NCBI GenBank assembly: GCA_005773755.1
Contig: SXHE01000105.1
Coordinates: 1 to 7,464, forward strand
Origin: Planctomycetia bacterium
GTDB taxonomy: Bacteria > Planctomycetota > Planctomycetia > Gemmatales > Gemmataceae
Direction: 5' to 3'
Length of the DNA stretch: 7,464 nt
Below the pieces are notes generated by a model. That model was not told where the DNA came from, did not search any database, and saw only the letters and a list, made by a program, of their open reading frames with translations. Numbering within the stretch: position 1 is the first letter of the stretch; every line of letters starts with the position of its first letter. A program made the position numbers and the translations under genes. This document shows positions 1 to 6,557 of the stretch, piece after piece.

Positions 1-3000
1 AAAGTACTGGTGGCGCGAGTCGCCGGGCACTTTGATGAACGCCTCCGCGCCGAGCTGGTGGATCGTCTGGCCGTTGGCCGTCGCCACGGTCCCGACCACC
101 TCGAAATAGCCGATCGTCAGGAACACGGCGTACTGCTGGTTCACGTGGGTGATGTTGTTCATCATCTTGCGGGCCGGCTCGGAGCGATGGTAGTCCGGGC
201 CGTTGGGGTGCGACGCCGGGTACGCAGCCAAACTGTTCGTCGCGTCCGTGTACAGGTACGGGTGCGGGCCAACGATGACGGGCGCGGGCATCGGCACAGG
301 CGGCGGGGGCCGGCGCAGGATCGTCTGGTCGATGTTGCCGCCGTTGATGAAGGCGAACGCGTTGGCGTTCCCGGCCGCGGCCGGACCGCCGAACGGCATG
401 AACGGCCGGTCGCCACCGAACCCCTCGATGATGGTTCCGCTGGCGGCGCGTGCCCGGAACACGGGCGATCCGCCGTCCGCGAGGGTCGCCATTTCCACCG
501 GCGTGCGGGTGTTCAGCCACCGCGCCCAAGCGGTGTTGTCCACGAACGCGGGGCCGAAGCCGTTTCCGCCTTGCGCGTCGAGCAGCCCCTGTAGGATGCG
601 GCGGTCCTGAATCCCGTTGATGTTGATGCGGCCCGGCACGCGGCCACCGTGCGCCACGCCGACCGTGTGCGGCTTCACGGTCAGGTATTCGAGCGCGCGG
701 GCCACGCCGTCGTGGATCGCGCGCCAGTTCGCGTACCCGGCGTCGTAGGTCACTCCGGTGACCGCGCCACTGGGAAGCGGCGTGTTGCTCGCGCGGAGGA
801 ACTGACCCGTGACGCGGTGCGGCGGCGTGTCGCGCACCTGGAACAGTTCGAGCTGGCTCACCAGCGGCCGGTCCATGTGAACCAGCCAGTCGAACGGGGT
901 CATCAGCGTTTCGGGGCGGGTCGCGCCGCCCCCGTTCACGTTGGTCAGCGTCGGGGTCGCGCCGGGTACGTAGGTGCCGCTGTCGGTCGGCCCGTTGGTC
1001 GCCCCGTTCTGCTGGCCGAACGTGTGGAGAGGGGCGTTCCCGTTGGCGAGCGTCTGCCGTAGAACCATCGAGTTCGGGAACGTGTAAGTGTTGTGGTTGA
1101 TCGGGCCTCCGCCGAAGTTGGTCGGCGAGCAGAACCCGGCGTATGGCTGCACCTTGCCAATGGAGAACCGCGCGTTCGAGGGGTCATACCCGTTACCATT
1201 CATCATCCCGTGCGGGTTCCGGTTCAACCCGCCGCCGTTGAGCCGGTTGATCGCGTCGAACGTCGGCACATAGTCCATCATGTCTACCGTGATGTACGGG
1301 TTGCTGTTCCCCGCCGGCAGGTACGGGTTGGCGAGCCGCCGCAGCAGCACGATGTGGCGCTTGAACTCGGTGCCGTTGACGATGTTGTTCCCCGGCAGTG
1401 GGATCGAGTAACCCAGGGCGGTGCTGCCGGGAGCCGGGGTGGGGTCGCCGGCCGCGTCGCCGATCTTGTTCTGCCACACGCCGCCGTTGGGAGCGAAGTT
1501 GTCTTGGCGGTTCGCGGCCGGCGGGCCGACGAGAACGAACCCGTTGGCCGCGAGTACGTTCGCGGCCGGGCGGTACATCCCGTTGTTCGGGCTGACCGCA
1601 CCGGGCGTGTTAGCCGCGGGGACCGCGGGGAAGGTGTACACCGCGTCGGCCGCGCCCGCGGTCTGCTCGAAACTGCCGGTCACGTTCGCCGGGTTCGTGT
1701 ACAGGTGGTTGTTCTGGACGGAGCCGTTGCCGTCCCGATTGCCCCCGACGACACCGGTCTGCCGGTCCGCGCGGCGGATCTCGATGCGATACCCCGACAG
1801 CGTGACGGCCCCGGTGCCGAGGGGAGCCACGGACCCGTTCACGAGGCTCGTGTTGTTGGTCGTGGTCGGGTTCAGCAGCTCGAACCAGAACTTGAAGTGC
1901 GCGGTCGCGTTGGCGGCGGGTGGGTCGTTGCCTCCGTTGCCGTTGCCGTTCCCGTTCGTGGTGGTGGTGGAGTCGTTCACCACCTCGCTGTAGGTTTCGT
2001 TGATGACCAGCCGCGGTTTCTCGACTCCGAACACAACGCGGTTGCCGACGTCGCCGGGGCTGGCGAAGTCCGCGGTCCCGGTCAGCGGGTTCGGGTTCCA
2101 CACGAAGACCGTGCTCACGTCGTCGTTGTCGATGTAATCGACGATGTTCACCGAGAGTTGCGCCAGGTAGCGCAGGGCGTTGTACTGCGAGGTGCCGGGC
2201 ACTTCCGCGATCGTGTAAGTGCCGGTGTTCGGGTCCACGAGTGCGTTGGCACCGAGCGCCACCGCGAACCGCACGAAGATGTCGCGCGCGAGTTGCTGCC
2301 GGTCCTGCGTCGCCAGCGGCTCGTTGCCCATGTTCCCGGGGGACAGGGCCGCGGTGGTGTCGTTGCGGTAGTCCGCGAGCGGGCGGTTCACGTTCACCGA
2401 GCCGAGCCGGGCCATCGCGCTGTACCACTGTTGCGAGCCGGCGGCGTTCGGTTGTGCGAAGTCGGTGATCGGGCCGAGCGGTTGCGGGGCCGGGTACGTG
2501 TTGATCGTTGCGCCCAGGCCGGGCGCGACAACGCCGGTCTTCTCTGTTCCGCCGGGGCCGGTGCCGTATTCCAGCCCGCGCACCGCGCCGACGCCGCCCC
2601 CGTTGACGAAGTTCGGCACCACCTTCGGCCGGTCCAGATCGAAACTGCGCGTCGCGACCAGCCCGCGGTTCGCGTGCGCCGGGTCGAGGCGGTAGCCGTG
2701 TCGCGTCGTCTGGCTGATCGCGAAGCTGAACGCCGCCGTGCTGCCGAGCGTGGTCCGTGCGATCCCGGTTTGACCGAGATCGGATTCCGTGTACCAGTGG
2801 GGGGCGAAGATGTAGCGGAGGTTGAACCGCTTGATGTCGCCCACCGGATAGGTGCGGTTCGTGAGCGCGGTCGAGGACGGCCACTCGGTCGGGTTGTACA
2901 GCGCGGGGTGCGCGCCGGTGGAGTCGTTCAGGTCCTGGAACCCGGCGGCGGCGAACGTCGGGATGCCGAAGAGGTCCGCACCCGTCGGGTACGCGGGGTG

Positions 3001-4212
3001 CGTGACGTTGAAGTTGTTCCACGCGACCGGCGAGTAGCTCGGCAGGGTGCCCGCGCTGTACGGCGCGGCCGCGCGAGCGTTCTGGCCGTTGCGCTGCTGG
3101 CGCGGCCCGCGGCCCCCGACTACGGCCACCCGCTCGGCTTCGGTGGTTGCCGCCGGAATACCGGGGCCGCCCAAGCCGTGACTCGGGTTCACTTCCCACG
3201 GCCCCCAACCCTGGTTCGAACGGTGGGCGTTCCCGCCGAAGGTGCTGCCGTGCGAGTTGGCGTCGAACAGAGCGTTCAGCGGGATGATGAGCGGGGCCAC
3301 CAGCGGCTGAACCTTCTTCCGGCCGATGTAAGTGGTGGGCAGGCCGAGGCTCATCCACAGGCTGTCGTTCCGCTGGGCACCGACGCCACCGGGCAGGTTC
3401 TGCACGTCGCCGGTGTAACTGCCGTCGGCGTTCTGCGGCACGCGCGGGAACTGCGGGTGTTCCCCCGGCCGCGGGCGCGCCGTGAGCAGTCGGCCCTCCG
3501 CGTTGGTCCAGTTCCCGTTGCCCGGCGCGAGCGAACCGAACGCCGCTTGGCGGTGGAACGACGGAACCAGCACCTGCCCGGTCGCGGGGTCGTATTGCGC
3601 CAGGAAGAAGTCCTTGAGGTCCGGGTAACTGTAGCCCGCGGCCTTGCCGACGAAGGCGCGCCCGACCTGACTCGCGGCGAAGCTGGCGGGCCACGCGCCG
3701 CCCTGCGCTCGGTGCCCCATCCACTCCGGGTCGATCATGAACGGAGCCCCGTTGAACGTCATCGGGGTGGGGTTGACGATCCGCGCGCGGTCGACGGTCA
3801 GCCCGAACGGGGCCGCGACCCCATAACGGTAACTACTCGCCTGCTCGTGGAACGTGCCGACCCCGTTCCACGGGGTCGTGTTGCCGCGCACCCGGCCGTA
3901 CATGGAGGCCGCGAAACTGTGGCCGCGCAGCGGGTTGTTCAGGTCGTCGATGTTGTCGTCGTCGACGTCGTAGATGATGGAACTGAAGAACCGGTTGACC
4001 GTGTTGGTCGGGTCCGGCACCTTCGGCGTGACGTTCCCGCCGCGCCCCTCGGCGTCCGCCTGAAGGCCGGTGACTTTGTGCGTGTTCATCGCGAACAGCG
4101 CGAACGCGACCGCGCTGGCCGCCGTGATGCTGAGCATGATCACGACGATCAGGATGAAGCTGGTGCCACGGCGGTGCGGGCGGCGGTGCGAGCGTGCTAG
4201 CGGCCGAAACAT
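1..4212 (-). CDS. Giant PilX/GspK-like pilus/pseudopilus tip protein (3' end beyond window)
   Basis: The frame is open from an ATG at 4212-4210 to the left edge: 1404 codons, no stop, so the C-terminus is missing. The start has a GGAGA Shine-Dalgarno sequence 8 nt upstream. The N-terminus is a basic leader (residues 1-15), then RGTS (15-18) and one hydrophobic helix (about 19-43), followed by a probably extracytoplasmic body. If cut after Gly16, mature position 5 is Leu21, not Glu, as in GspK and PilX. Blocks I associate with large planctomycete proteins: acidic YDVDDDNIDD (81-90) with LRGHS (95-99); VAPLIIPLN (305-313) and NQGWGPWEVN (333-342); LAQLSVNIVDYIDNDD (683-698); GVEKPRLVINETYSEV (729-744); FKFWFELLNP (773-782); LLRRLANPY (956-964) and ITVDMMDYVP (974-983); GRVPGRININGI (1190-1201), recalling the GspK NxN motif; Pro-rich 1302-1311; YAVFLTIGYFEV (1362-1373), which usually lies near the C-terminus. 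It is last in the operon, 48 nt after the PilW-like gene. Inferred role: cap of a pseudopilus or pilus tip. The gene is certain; the function is not. Confidence 0.5.
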   Translation of the reverse strand, partial: MFRPLARSHRRPHRRGTSFILIVVIMLSITAASAVAFALFAMNTHKVTGLQADAEGRGGNVTPKVPDPTNTVNRFFSSIIYDVDDDNIDDLNNPLRGHSFAASMYGRVRGNTTPWNGVGTFHEQASSYRYGVAAPFGLTVDRARIVNPTPMTFNGAPFMIDPEWMGHRAQGGAWPASFAASQVGRAFVGKAAGYSYPDLKDFFLAQYDPATGQVLVPSFHRQAAFGSLAPGNGNWTNAEGRLLTARPRPGEHPQFPRVPQNADGSYTGDVQNLPGGVGAQRNDSLWMSLGLPTTYIGRKKVQPLVAPLIIPLNALFDANSHGSTFGGNAHRSNQGWGPWEVNPSHGLGGPGIPAATTEAERVAVVGGRGPRQQRNGQNARAAAPYSAGTLPSYSPVAWNNFNVTHPAYPTGADLFGIPTFAAAGFQDLNDSTGAHPALYNPTEWPSSTALTNRTYPVGDIKRFNLRYIFAPHWYTESDLGQTGIARTTLGSTAAFSFAISQTTRHGYRLDPAHANRGLVATRSFDLDRPKVVPNFVNGGGVGAVRGLEYGTGPGGTEKTGVVAPGLGATINTYPAPQPLGPITDFAQPNAAGSQQWYSAMARLGSVNVNRPLADYRNDTTAALSPGNMGNEPLATQDRQQLARDIFVRFAVALGANALVDPNTGTYTIAEVPGTSQYNALRYLAQLSVNIVDYIDNDDVSTVFVWNPNPLTGTADFASPGDVGNRVVFGVEKPRLVINETYSEVVNDSTTTTNGNGNGNGGNDPPAANATAHFKFWFELLNPTTTNNTSLVNGSVAPLGTGAVTLSGYRIEIRRADRQTGVVGGNRDGNGSVQNNHLYTNPANVTGSFEQTAGAADAVYTFPAVPAANTPGAVSPNNGMYRPAANVLAANGFVLVGPPAANRQDNFAPNGGVWQNKIGDAAGDPTPAPGSTALGYSIPLPGNNIVNGTEFKRHIVLLRRLANPYLPAGNSNPYITVDMMDYVPTFDAINRLNGGGLNRNPHGMMNGNGYDPSNARFSIGKVQPYAGFCSPTNFGGGPINHNTYTFPNSMVLRQTLANGNAPLHTFGQQNGATNGPTDSGTYVPGATPTLTNVNGGGATRPETLMTPFDWLVHMDRPLVSQLELFQVRDTPPHRVTGQFLRASNTPLPSGAVTGVTYDAGYANWRAIHDGVARALEYLTVKPHTVGVAHGGRVPGRININGIQDRRILQGLLDAQGGNGFGPAFVDNTAWARWLNTRTPVEMATLADGGSPVFRARAASGTIIEGFGGDRPFMPFGGPAAAGNANAFAFINGGNIDQTILRRPPPPVPMPAPVIVGPHPYLYTDATNSLAAYPASHPNGPDYHRSEPARKMMNNITHVNQQYAVFLTIGYFEVVGTVATANGQTIHQLGAEAFIKVPGDSRHQYF
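1927..1968 (-). repeat. In-frame microrepeat encoding an Asn-Gly/Thr linker in the giant protein
   Basis: The plus strand shows repeated GTTGCC units (1936-1947, with variants on both sides) next to GGT triplets (1960-1968). In the coding frame of the giant gene they give STTTTNGNGNGNGGND (residues 748-763). The low-complexity run joins the GVEKPRLVINETYSEV block (729-744) to the FKFWFELLNP block (773-782), so it is probably a flexible linker between domains. The repeats are short and could vary in number by slippage; six-base changes would keep the frame. Confidence 0.5.
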
Positions 4213-4225
4213 GGCTTCGTTCTCC
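4210..4225 (-). promoter_or_regulatory. Ribosome binding site and start of the giant PilX/GspK-like gene
   Basis: The minus strand reads GGAGAACGAAGCC directly before the ATG, giving a GGAGA core with an 8-nt spacer. It differs from the shared leader of the two preceding genes. It supports the ATG at 4212, which places a basic leader before the RGTS-hydrophobic segment. Confidence 0.5.
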
Positions 4226-4260
4226 GGGCGTGTCCGTGTGCGGGTCAGCAGCCCTGGGCG

Positions 4261-5406
4261 TTACAGTGGAACCACAAATGTCGTCTGCCGCGTGGCCTTG
4301 TTTTGCTCGTTGTAGACGCGGATGCGGATCATCACCCCGGTGATGCGAATCGGCTTCAGTGGGGCGTTGGGGTTCGCCGCGGTCGCGTACTGGTTCGGGG
4401 CGAACGAGAGCTGCCGGCTGTAGGTGTCGAACTCGCCGTTGAACGGCAGGAAGTCGTACGGGTAATCGGAGTTCGACGGCGCGCCGGCCACCACCGGTTG
4501 GAGCGGGCGCGGCCACTGGCGCGAACTGGGGTCGGCCTGCCACGCGCCGGCCCCGACGTTCGTATCGGGGCCGGTGAACTTGATCTCCATCGAGAGCACG
4601 TTCCCGATCAACCGCTCCTCACCGGCCCGCCGGCCCGCGGTCAACGACCAGTCGGCCGCGCGAAGCCGGTTCGCGGGGTGCGTCAGGTCCGCGAGCGTCC
4701 GCATCGTCCCGCCGCTCACGGTCATCACCTCGTCGACCCGGTCGGTCGCGCTGTACGCCGCGATGATCGGCTGGTAGGACGGGGCGTCGTCGGTGGTTCG
4801 AGCCGCGAGGCGCTGACGCCGAACCAGATCGTAAAGTGGGGCCCCGTTGGGTGTCGTTCGGAAGCCGGGCACGAGCGCGTAGGTGATCTCGGCGGCGGTG
4901 CCGTACCACTGCGCCCCGCTGCGCGCGGGCACTTCGGCCCCGTACATCAGGTGGTCCGGCCCGCCGGGCACGAGCGCCGTGAACTGGAGGGCGTGGTCGA
5001 CCGAGCGCGAGGAATCACCCCCGTCGCCCGTCGCCTCGTACCGACTGCCCCAGTAGTCGGGGTACACGCCGCCACCGTGCGCGCGGCTGCGGGCCCAGAA
5101 GTACCCGGCGCGCGGCGGAACGTACGTCGTTGTGAACCGGAGGTCGTGGTCGCTGACGCGCCGCCCGCGGTTGGGCTTCGACTCGTCTTCGAGGAAGTGC
5201 GCCCGCGACAGGTCCGTGGTCATCACCGCCGCGACCATGCGCTCTTGCGAGGTCAGGTGCGCCTGCGCCTTGGCCGTCAGGAACGCGTTCATGCCCTGTT
5301 GGTACAGCCAGACGAGCAACCACATGCCCATCATGAGCATGGCCGCGGCGATCATGACCTCGACGAGGCTGGTGCCGCGTCGTCGGGTGCCGGTCGTGCG
5401 GATCAT
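4261..5406 (-). CDS. PilW/GspJ-like minor pseudopilin with prepilin-type N-terminus
   Basis: This 381-aa protein starts at ATG 5406-5404 behind a GAGGA Shine-Dalgarno sequence and ends at TAA 4263-4261. It has a short basic leader MIRTTGTRRRG, a predicted prepilin-peptidase cut after Gly11 and mature TSLVE, so the conserved Glu is at mature +5 (residue 16). A hydrophobic helix follows (about 17-36). The region AAEITYAL (171-178) then DLVRRQRL (193-200) fits the 'ExxYxL ... LxRR' strand pattern of the GspJ/PilW C-terminal domain. RLIGNVLSMEIKF (265-277) and the closing ITGVMIRIRVYNEQNKATRQ (355-374) are the late beta strands typical of this family. It is longer than usual GspJ (about 200 aa), the extra length being in loops around 75-165 and 280-350. 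The order and the Glu5 support a minor pseudopilin in the inner membrane or filament tip, partnering the PilV-like and giant proteins. PilW versus GspJ cannot be decided from the sequence. Confidence 0.5.
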   Translation of the reverse strand: MIRTTGTRRRGTSLVEVMIAAAMLMMGMWLLVWLYQQGMNAFLTAKAQAHLTSQERMVAAVMTTDLSRAHFLEDESKPNRGRRVSDHDLRFTTTYVPPRAGYFWARSRAHGGGVYPDYWGSRYEATGDGGDSSRSVDHALQFTALVPGGPDHLMYGAEVPARSGAQWYGTAAEITYALVPGFRTTPNGAPLYDLVRRQRLAARTTDDAPSYQPIIAAYSATDRVDEVMTVSGGTMRTLADLTHPANRLRAADWSLTAGRRAGEERLIGNVLSMEIKFTGPDTNVGAGAWQADPSSRQWPRPLQPVVAGAPSNSDYPYDFLPFNGEFDTYSRQLSFAPNQYATAANPNAPLKPIRITGVMIRIRVYNEQNKATRQTTFVVPL

Positions 5407-5417
5407 CGGTCGTCCTC
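5404..5417 (-). promoter_or_regulatory. Ribosome binding site and start of the PilW-like gene
   Basis: The minus strand reads GAGGACGACCGATG, identical to the start region of the PilV-like gene at 6455-6468. The GAGGA core lies 6 nt from the ATG and supports the start that produces an 11-residue leader ending RRRG. Confidence 0.5.
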
Positions 5418-5464
5418 TCGCGTCGGGCGCGGGCGGTACGGGTCGGGAACCGGAACGGGCGCTG

Positions 5465-6457
5465 CTAGTTGCTGGCGGTCAGCAGGGGCCGCTCGAACAC
5501 GTCGGCAATCGCGGAAATGAACACGAGTCGGGCGTTGTAGCCGTTGGGCAGGCCGTCCGGCCGCGTCACGGGCTTGTGAACTTCGATCGTGTAACTGCCG
5601 GCCACCTCGTTGATGCTCACGACGCGGTAGAACTCCGCGTGCCGCAAGACGCCGCCTTCCGGGTCGCCCGCGTCCAGCACCCAACTGCCCTTGCGCAGTT
5701 CGAAGTTGAGCGGCACGCCGGTGATGGTGGTTTCACCGGGAGTGAGCGTGACCGCGCCCCGGCCGGACACGACCTCGGACCCGGACGGCGCGTACAGGTG
5801 GGCGCGCCGGTCGTAGACGATCACCTGTTGGCGCACCGTGAACCGGTCGCGGTTCGAGGGCCGCTGGAGCATCCACGCGAAGTTGTACCGCATCTCGCGC
5901 ATGTCCACGCCGGGCTGCACGACGCCGTTCTCGTCGAACGACAGGCCGTCCATCTGGCTGCACAGCCGCTGGGAGAACGCTTGCTGAACGGTGGCGGGTT
6001 GGTTGAGTACGATCCCGAGTGTGACGCGCGGAACCCGTGCCGCGCCGAAGTCGCCCACCGCGCCGCGCCCGGCGACGTTCCCCATCGGGTCCACATACAC
6101 GGGGTAGCTCGGCCCCGAATCGAGTTTCGTGAGCGGGGGAAGCCCCGATGCCGCGCCGGTCGGACTCCGCGCGAAATCGCCGGGGTTGTCCATCAGGTGG
6201 TGGTACGGCTCGGTCGTGCCCGTATCGCCCGCTTCCACCACTTGCCGGTGCGTGTCGCGAATGATGGCGTCGGCGGTGATCGCGCAGGTCGTGGTGCGGT
6301 CGTCCTTCATCGCGAAGCTGACCGTGAGCGCGGCGAACGGGAACAGCGTGAACACGCTGACCGCGCCGACGCTCAGGATCAGGAACCCGATCAGCACTTC
6401 GAGCAGCGTGGCCCCGCGGCGCTTCGGTGCCGGGTTCGCGGTCGTGGTCAGGAACAT
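5465..6457 (-). CDS. PilV/GspI-like minor pseudopilin with prepilin-type N-terminus
   Basis: This 330-aa protein starts at ATG 6457-6455 with a GAGGA Shine-Dalgarno sequence 6 nt upstream and stops at TAG 5467-5465. The leader is 15 residues and ends KRRG; the predicted mature start is ATLLE, with Glu at +5 (residue 20). The helix LIGFLILSVGAVSVFTLFPFAAL (about 22-44) follows, in the style of PilV/GspI proteins ('TLLEVLIAxxIL..G'). The stretch after the helix (KDDRTTTCAITADAI, 51-65) is also typical of planctomycete PilV-like proteins as I recall them. Further blocks are PSYPVYVDPMGN (116-127), YNFAWMLQRP (191-200), RQQVIVYDRR (209-218), RKGSWVLDAG (255-264), FYRVVSINE (276-284) and ADVFERP (318-324). 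It is larger than ordinary PilV or GspI (about 120-190 aa). It is second in the operon and lies 58 nt before the PilW-like gene. Inferred role: minor subunit of the tip complex. Alternatively it could be a generic pseudopilin of another type IV filament system. Confidence 0.5.
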   Translation of the reverse strand: MFLTTTANPAPKRRGATLLEVLIGFLILSVGAVSVFTLFPFAALTVSFAMKDDRTTTCAITADAIIRDTHRQVVEAGDTGTTEPYHHLMDNPGDFARSPTGAASGLPPLTKLDSGPSYPVYVDPMGNVAGRGAVGDFGAARVPRVTLGIVLNQPATVQQAFSQRLCSQMDGLSFDENGVVQPGVDMREMRYNFAWMLQRPSNRDRFTVRQQVIVYDRRAHLYAPSGSEVVSGRGAVTLTPGETTITGVPLNFELRKGSWVLDAGDPEGGVLRHAEFYRVVSINEVAGSYTIEVHKPVTRPDGLPNGYNARLVFISAIADVFERPLLTASN

Positions 6458-6468
6458 CGGTCGTCCTC
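6455..6468 (-). promoter_or_regulatory. Ribosome binding site and start of the PilV-like gene
   Basis: On the minus strand the start region reads GAGGACGACCGATG: a GAGGA Shine-Dalgarno core, a 6-nt spacer and the ATG. It fixes the start that gives a 15-residue basic leader before the prepilin cleavage site. The same 14 bases recur exactly at the PilW-like start (5404-5417). Confidence 0.5.
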
Positions 6469-6526
6469 GCTGCGGTTCGGCTCGGTCCGCGGGTCGCCGC
6501 CCACACCACCCTATGCCGGTGCGGGC

Positions 6527-6549
6527 CGCGCGCCAAAAATCGGCGCGCG
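6527..6549 (-). other. Perfect GC-rich hairpin between the GspH-like and PilV-like genes
   Basis: An 8-bp perfect inverted repeat (CGCGCGCC, 7-nt loop, GGCGCGCG) starts 8 nt after the TGA of the GspH-like gene, within the 100-nt gap. On the transcribed strand the loop is GATTTTT. The T run sits in the loop rather than after the stem, so this is not a standard intrinsic terminator. It may instead protect the mRNA 3' end, attenuate transcription or set expression ratios; the role is inferred only. No promoter-like sequence is visible in the rest of the gap. Confidence 0.5.
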
Positions 6550-6557
6550 TTCTGGCG

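Noticed and set aside
1610..3724. A 704-codon minus-strand frame overlapping the giant gene
   Set aside because: It is Arg/Pro/Ala-rich, without motifs, and lies one frame off the giant gene; it is a by-product of GC-rich codons.
3943..3972. Canonical EF-hand or dockerin calcium loop in YDVDDDNIDD
   Set aside because: The spacing fails: Ile falls at loop position 7 instead of 8, there is Asn rather than Gly at position 6, and no Glu/Asp at position 12. It is kept only as an Asp-rich segment.
1093..4200. A 1035-codon open frame on the plus strand antisense to the giant gene
   Set aside because: The product is dominated by Arg, Val, Gly, Ala and Asp with no recognisable domain, and it mirrors a high-GC coding strand. 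The minus frame ending at codon position 4210-4212 has conserved blocks and a Shine-Dalgarno start, so this is a shadow frame.
4213..4260. Internal promoter before the giant gene
   Set aside because: The 48-nt gap is GC-rich with no recognisable -35/-10 pair; only a Shine-Dalgarno sequence is visible.
6527..6549. Intrinsic transcription terminator after the GspH-like gene
   Set aside because: The T run is inside the loop and the bases after the stem on the transcribed strand are GC-rich, so a standard terminator is not supported.
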